From Methylococcales bacterium (GTDB lineage Bacteria; Pseudomonadota; Gammaproteobacteria; Methylococcales; UBA1147), in the NCBI GenBank assembly GCA_024958995.1, contig JANXGZ010000257.1, forward strand, positions 1-8,264: 8,264 nt of DNA. The letters are read 5' to 3'. The notes beneath the pieces were generated by a model. That model saw only the letters and a program-made list of their open reading frames with translations, ran no database searches and had not been told where the DNA came from. The translations under genes and the position numbers were made by a program. Of this stretch, positions 7,490 through 8,264 are shown one piece after another; positions within the stretch are counted from its first letter, which is position 1, and every line of letters begins with the position of its first letter.

Positions 7490-7634
7490 TGCTCTGGATT
7501 GATCTGAAAGTAAAGACTCGCCCTATCAATCGGTTGCTGTAAGCCATGCCACGCGGGCCTGCTTTTCAAAATTGCCGGTTGAAGCGTTTGGAAGCGTCGA
7601 ATGGTTGTCGAGGCATCGTTGCGGACACACGATA

Positions 7635-7646
7635 ATCGGTACCGAT
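7635..7646. repeat. Perfect 12-bp palindrome ATCGGTACCGAT
   Basis: A fully symmetric 12-base site with no central spacer. It could be a dimeric protein-binding site, but no neighbouring promoter was identified and chance is possible. Confidence 0.25.
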
Positions 7647-7701
7647 GCTGCGTTGTTCTGCAGGCGGTAGTTTGCCGGGTCTCGGACAAATCCGATCCAG
7701 A

Positions 7702-7736
7702 CAATCCGGATGAACATAGCCTGTTCATCCGGATTG
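7702..7736. terminator. Perfect 15-bp hairpin, probable transcription stop after the 98-residue protein gene
   Basis: CAATCCGGATGAACA and its exact reverse complement flank a five-base loop (TAGCC at 7717-7721). This is the strongest secondary structure in the window. It begins 36 bases past the stop of the 98-residue gene. Neither side has a good T-run (minus side TCTGGATC, plus side ATTTCCCC). A Rho-assisted stop, an RNA 3'-end protector or a repeat element is therefore as likely as a classic intrinsic terminator. Confidence 0.5.
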
Positions 7737-7772
7737 ATTTCCCCGGGGATTGGCGGTTTTCAGGGTTGGGGA

Positions 7773-8069
7773 TTACTGCTCCGGAGTTTCCTTCAACACT
7801 TTAAGAATGTAGTAAACGAGAAGGGGCAGGATGCCGAAGAGGAAAACTGTTGAACCGTCGTTGCCAAAGATCAGTAGCAGAAGAAGCCAGGTTGTGATCG
7901 CGGCAGGTGCGTGGCGTTCTTTCCTTTCCAGGATATCCCGTGAGAAGGCGGTTTTTACAAAGGTAAGGGTATTTTCCGACTCAGAATGTTCCTTGCACAA
8001 CTGTGATCCGACTTCCTTTGCGCACCGAATCTTTCCTACCACCAAGTCCACTAACTCTTTTAGGTTCAT
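7773..8069 (-). CDS. Hypothetical small membrane protein with C-terminal hydrophobic hairpin (98 aa)
   Basis: I do not recognise the family. The N-terminal half (1-53) is charged and helical, with two cysteines (Cys16, Cys25), and ends in a basic run ERKERH. From about residue 55 the protein is strongly hydrophobic: a first segment (55-68, TTWLLLLLIF), a short polar turn GNDGS (69-73) and a second segment (74-91, VFLFGILPLLVYYILKVL), then a short charged tail. Two membrane passes with both ends in the cytoplasm would fit. The ATG at 8069 was chosen because AGGAGG (8075-8080) lies five bases upstream. The frame continues open 22 codons further without a ribosome-binding site. A hairpin follows the gene, so it is probably transcribed alone. 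Confidence 0.68.
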   Translation of the reverse strand: MNLKELVDLVVGKIRCAKEVGSQLCKEHSESENTLTFVKTAFSRDILERKERHAPAAITTWLLLLLIFGNDGSTVFLFGILPLLVYYILKVLKETPEQ

Positions 8070-8074
8070 AAGTT

Positions 8075-8080
8075 CCTCCT
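8075..8080 (-). promoter_or_regulatory. Ribosome-binding site of the 98-residue protein gene
   Basis: AGGAGG on the minus strand, five bases before the ATG at 8069. This choice excludes the longer open frame starting at 8135. Confidence 0.75.
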
Positions 8081-8176
8081 CATTTGATCGTAACGAACGT
8101 TCTAGCGAGTTTGTCCAGAACCTGCCTGAATGCAAATGGAACGAGGAACCTCGGTATGCGGAATCAATCAGTCTTC

Positions 8177-8213
8177 AAGAATGGATACGGTGTTCAGCTA
8201 AGTTTCCATTCTT
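8177..8213. repeat. Inverted repeat AAGAATGGA-N19-TCCATTCTT
   Basis: Nine-base perfect arms with a 19-base spacer, 108-144 bases upstream of the 98-residue gene. The spacing would place the arms nearly three helical turns apart centre to centre, so paired regulator half-sites or an RNA stem are both possible. Confidence 0.35.
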
Positions 8214-8264
8214 CGGTAGCATCGTTGGCTCGGTCAGGCTGGAACGGGTTCATTATTTATTGTT

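Larger units (their letters stand above)
7081..7772. other. Long gene-poor region with inverted repeats
   Basis: These 692 bases lie between two small minus-strand membrane genes and hold no gene I can support. They contain the promoter and leader of the 137-residue gene and inverted repeats at 7296-7316, 7473-7489, 7635-7646 and 7702-7736. A plus-strand frame from 7082 to 7414 stays open for 110 codons. Its first codons are antisense to the leader of the neighbouring gene, it has no ribosome-binding site, and it shows no recognisable motif. Minus-strand frames at 7411-7728 look non-coding. A small RNA, an untranslated leader or decayed genes are all possible. Confidence 0.5.
8070..8264. other. 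Upstream region of the 98-residue protein gene
   Basis: No gene was seen in these 195 bases. On the minus strand TGGACA followed after 19 bases by TACGAT, just ahead of the ribosome-binding site, is a loose sigma-70-like pair with overlong spacing. A nine-base inverted repeat (AAGAATGGA at 8177-8185, TCCATTCTT at 8205-8213, 19-base spacer) lies further upstream. The right edge holds the CAGGCTGG / TTATTTATT motif also found upstream of the 137-residue gene. Confidence 0.4.

Noticed and set aside
7473..7551. Minus-strand frame of about 26 codons from the ATG near 7550
   Set aside because: No ribosome-binding site, very short, and it runs into an inverted repeat.
8142..8153. CGAGG-AA-CCTCG palindrome
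   Set aside because: Five-base arms with a two-base centre are expected by chance at this length.

Overview
The window looks like chromosomal DNA from a gammaproteobacterium with moderately high GC. It carries the nearly complete 3' part of a UvrD-type DNA helicase gene on the plus strand. Facing it is a minus-strand carbon-metabolism cluster of transketolase, a CbbY-like HAD sugar phosphatase and class II fructose-bisphosphate aldolase. Transketolase and aldolase are universal sugar-phosphate enzymes. A CbbY-type phosphatase seven bases behind transketolase is a combination known from Calvin-Benson-Bassham gene sets, so an autotroph is plausible. No RuBisCO or phosphoribulokinase gene is visible to prove it.

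Layout: 2-2086 (+) is uvrD, cut by the left edge just before its Walker A motif. A 42-base gap separates its 3' end from the convergent 3' end of fba (2129-3193, -). Upstream of fba on the same strand lie a cbbY-like gene (3264-4142) and tkt (4150-6144), giving transcription order tkt > cbbY-like > fba. A gap of about 520 bases follows. It should hold the tkt promoter, and it contains a good intrinsic terminator (6594-6614) serving the next minus-strand gene, plus several inverted repeats.

The right quarter holds two unrecognised small membrane-protein genes on the minus strand. One encodes 137 residues (6667-7080), with one predicted membrane helix and a coiled-coil stretch. The other encodes 98 residues (7773-8069), with a C-terminal hydrophobic hairpin. 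A gap of about 690 bases with four inverted repeats and no convincing gene separates them. The two genes share a ten-base TGAGGAGGAA ribosome-binding leader, and a related AT-rich motif lies upstream of each.

Functionally, tkt, the CbbY-like phosphatase and fba would work together. Transketolase and aldolase move carbon among triose, tetrose, pentose, hexose and heptulose phosphates. The CbbY-like enzyme would remove a misfire product that inhibits RuBisCO. UvrD is a repair helicase unrelated to this pathway. No tRNA, rRNA, CRISPR array, insertion sequence or phage gene was seen. I did not find strong evidence of a new biological system. The right-hand region with the small membrane genes and the structured gap is the least explained part.
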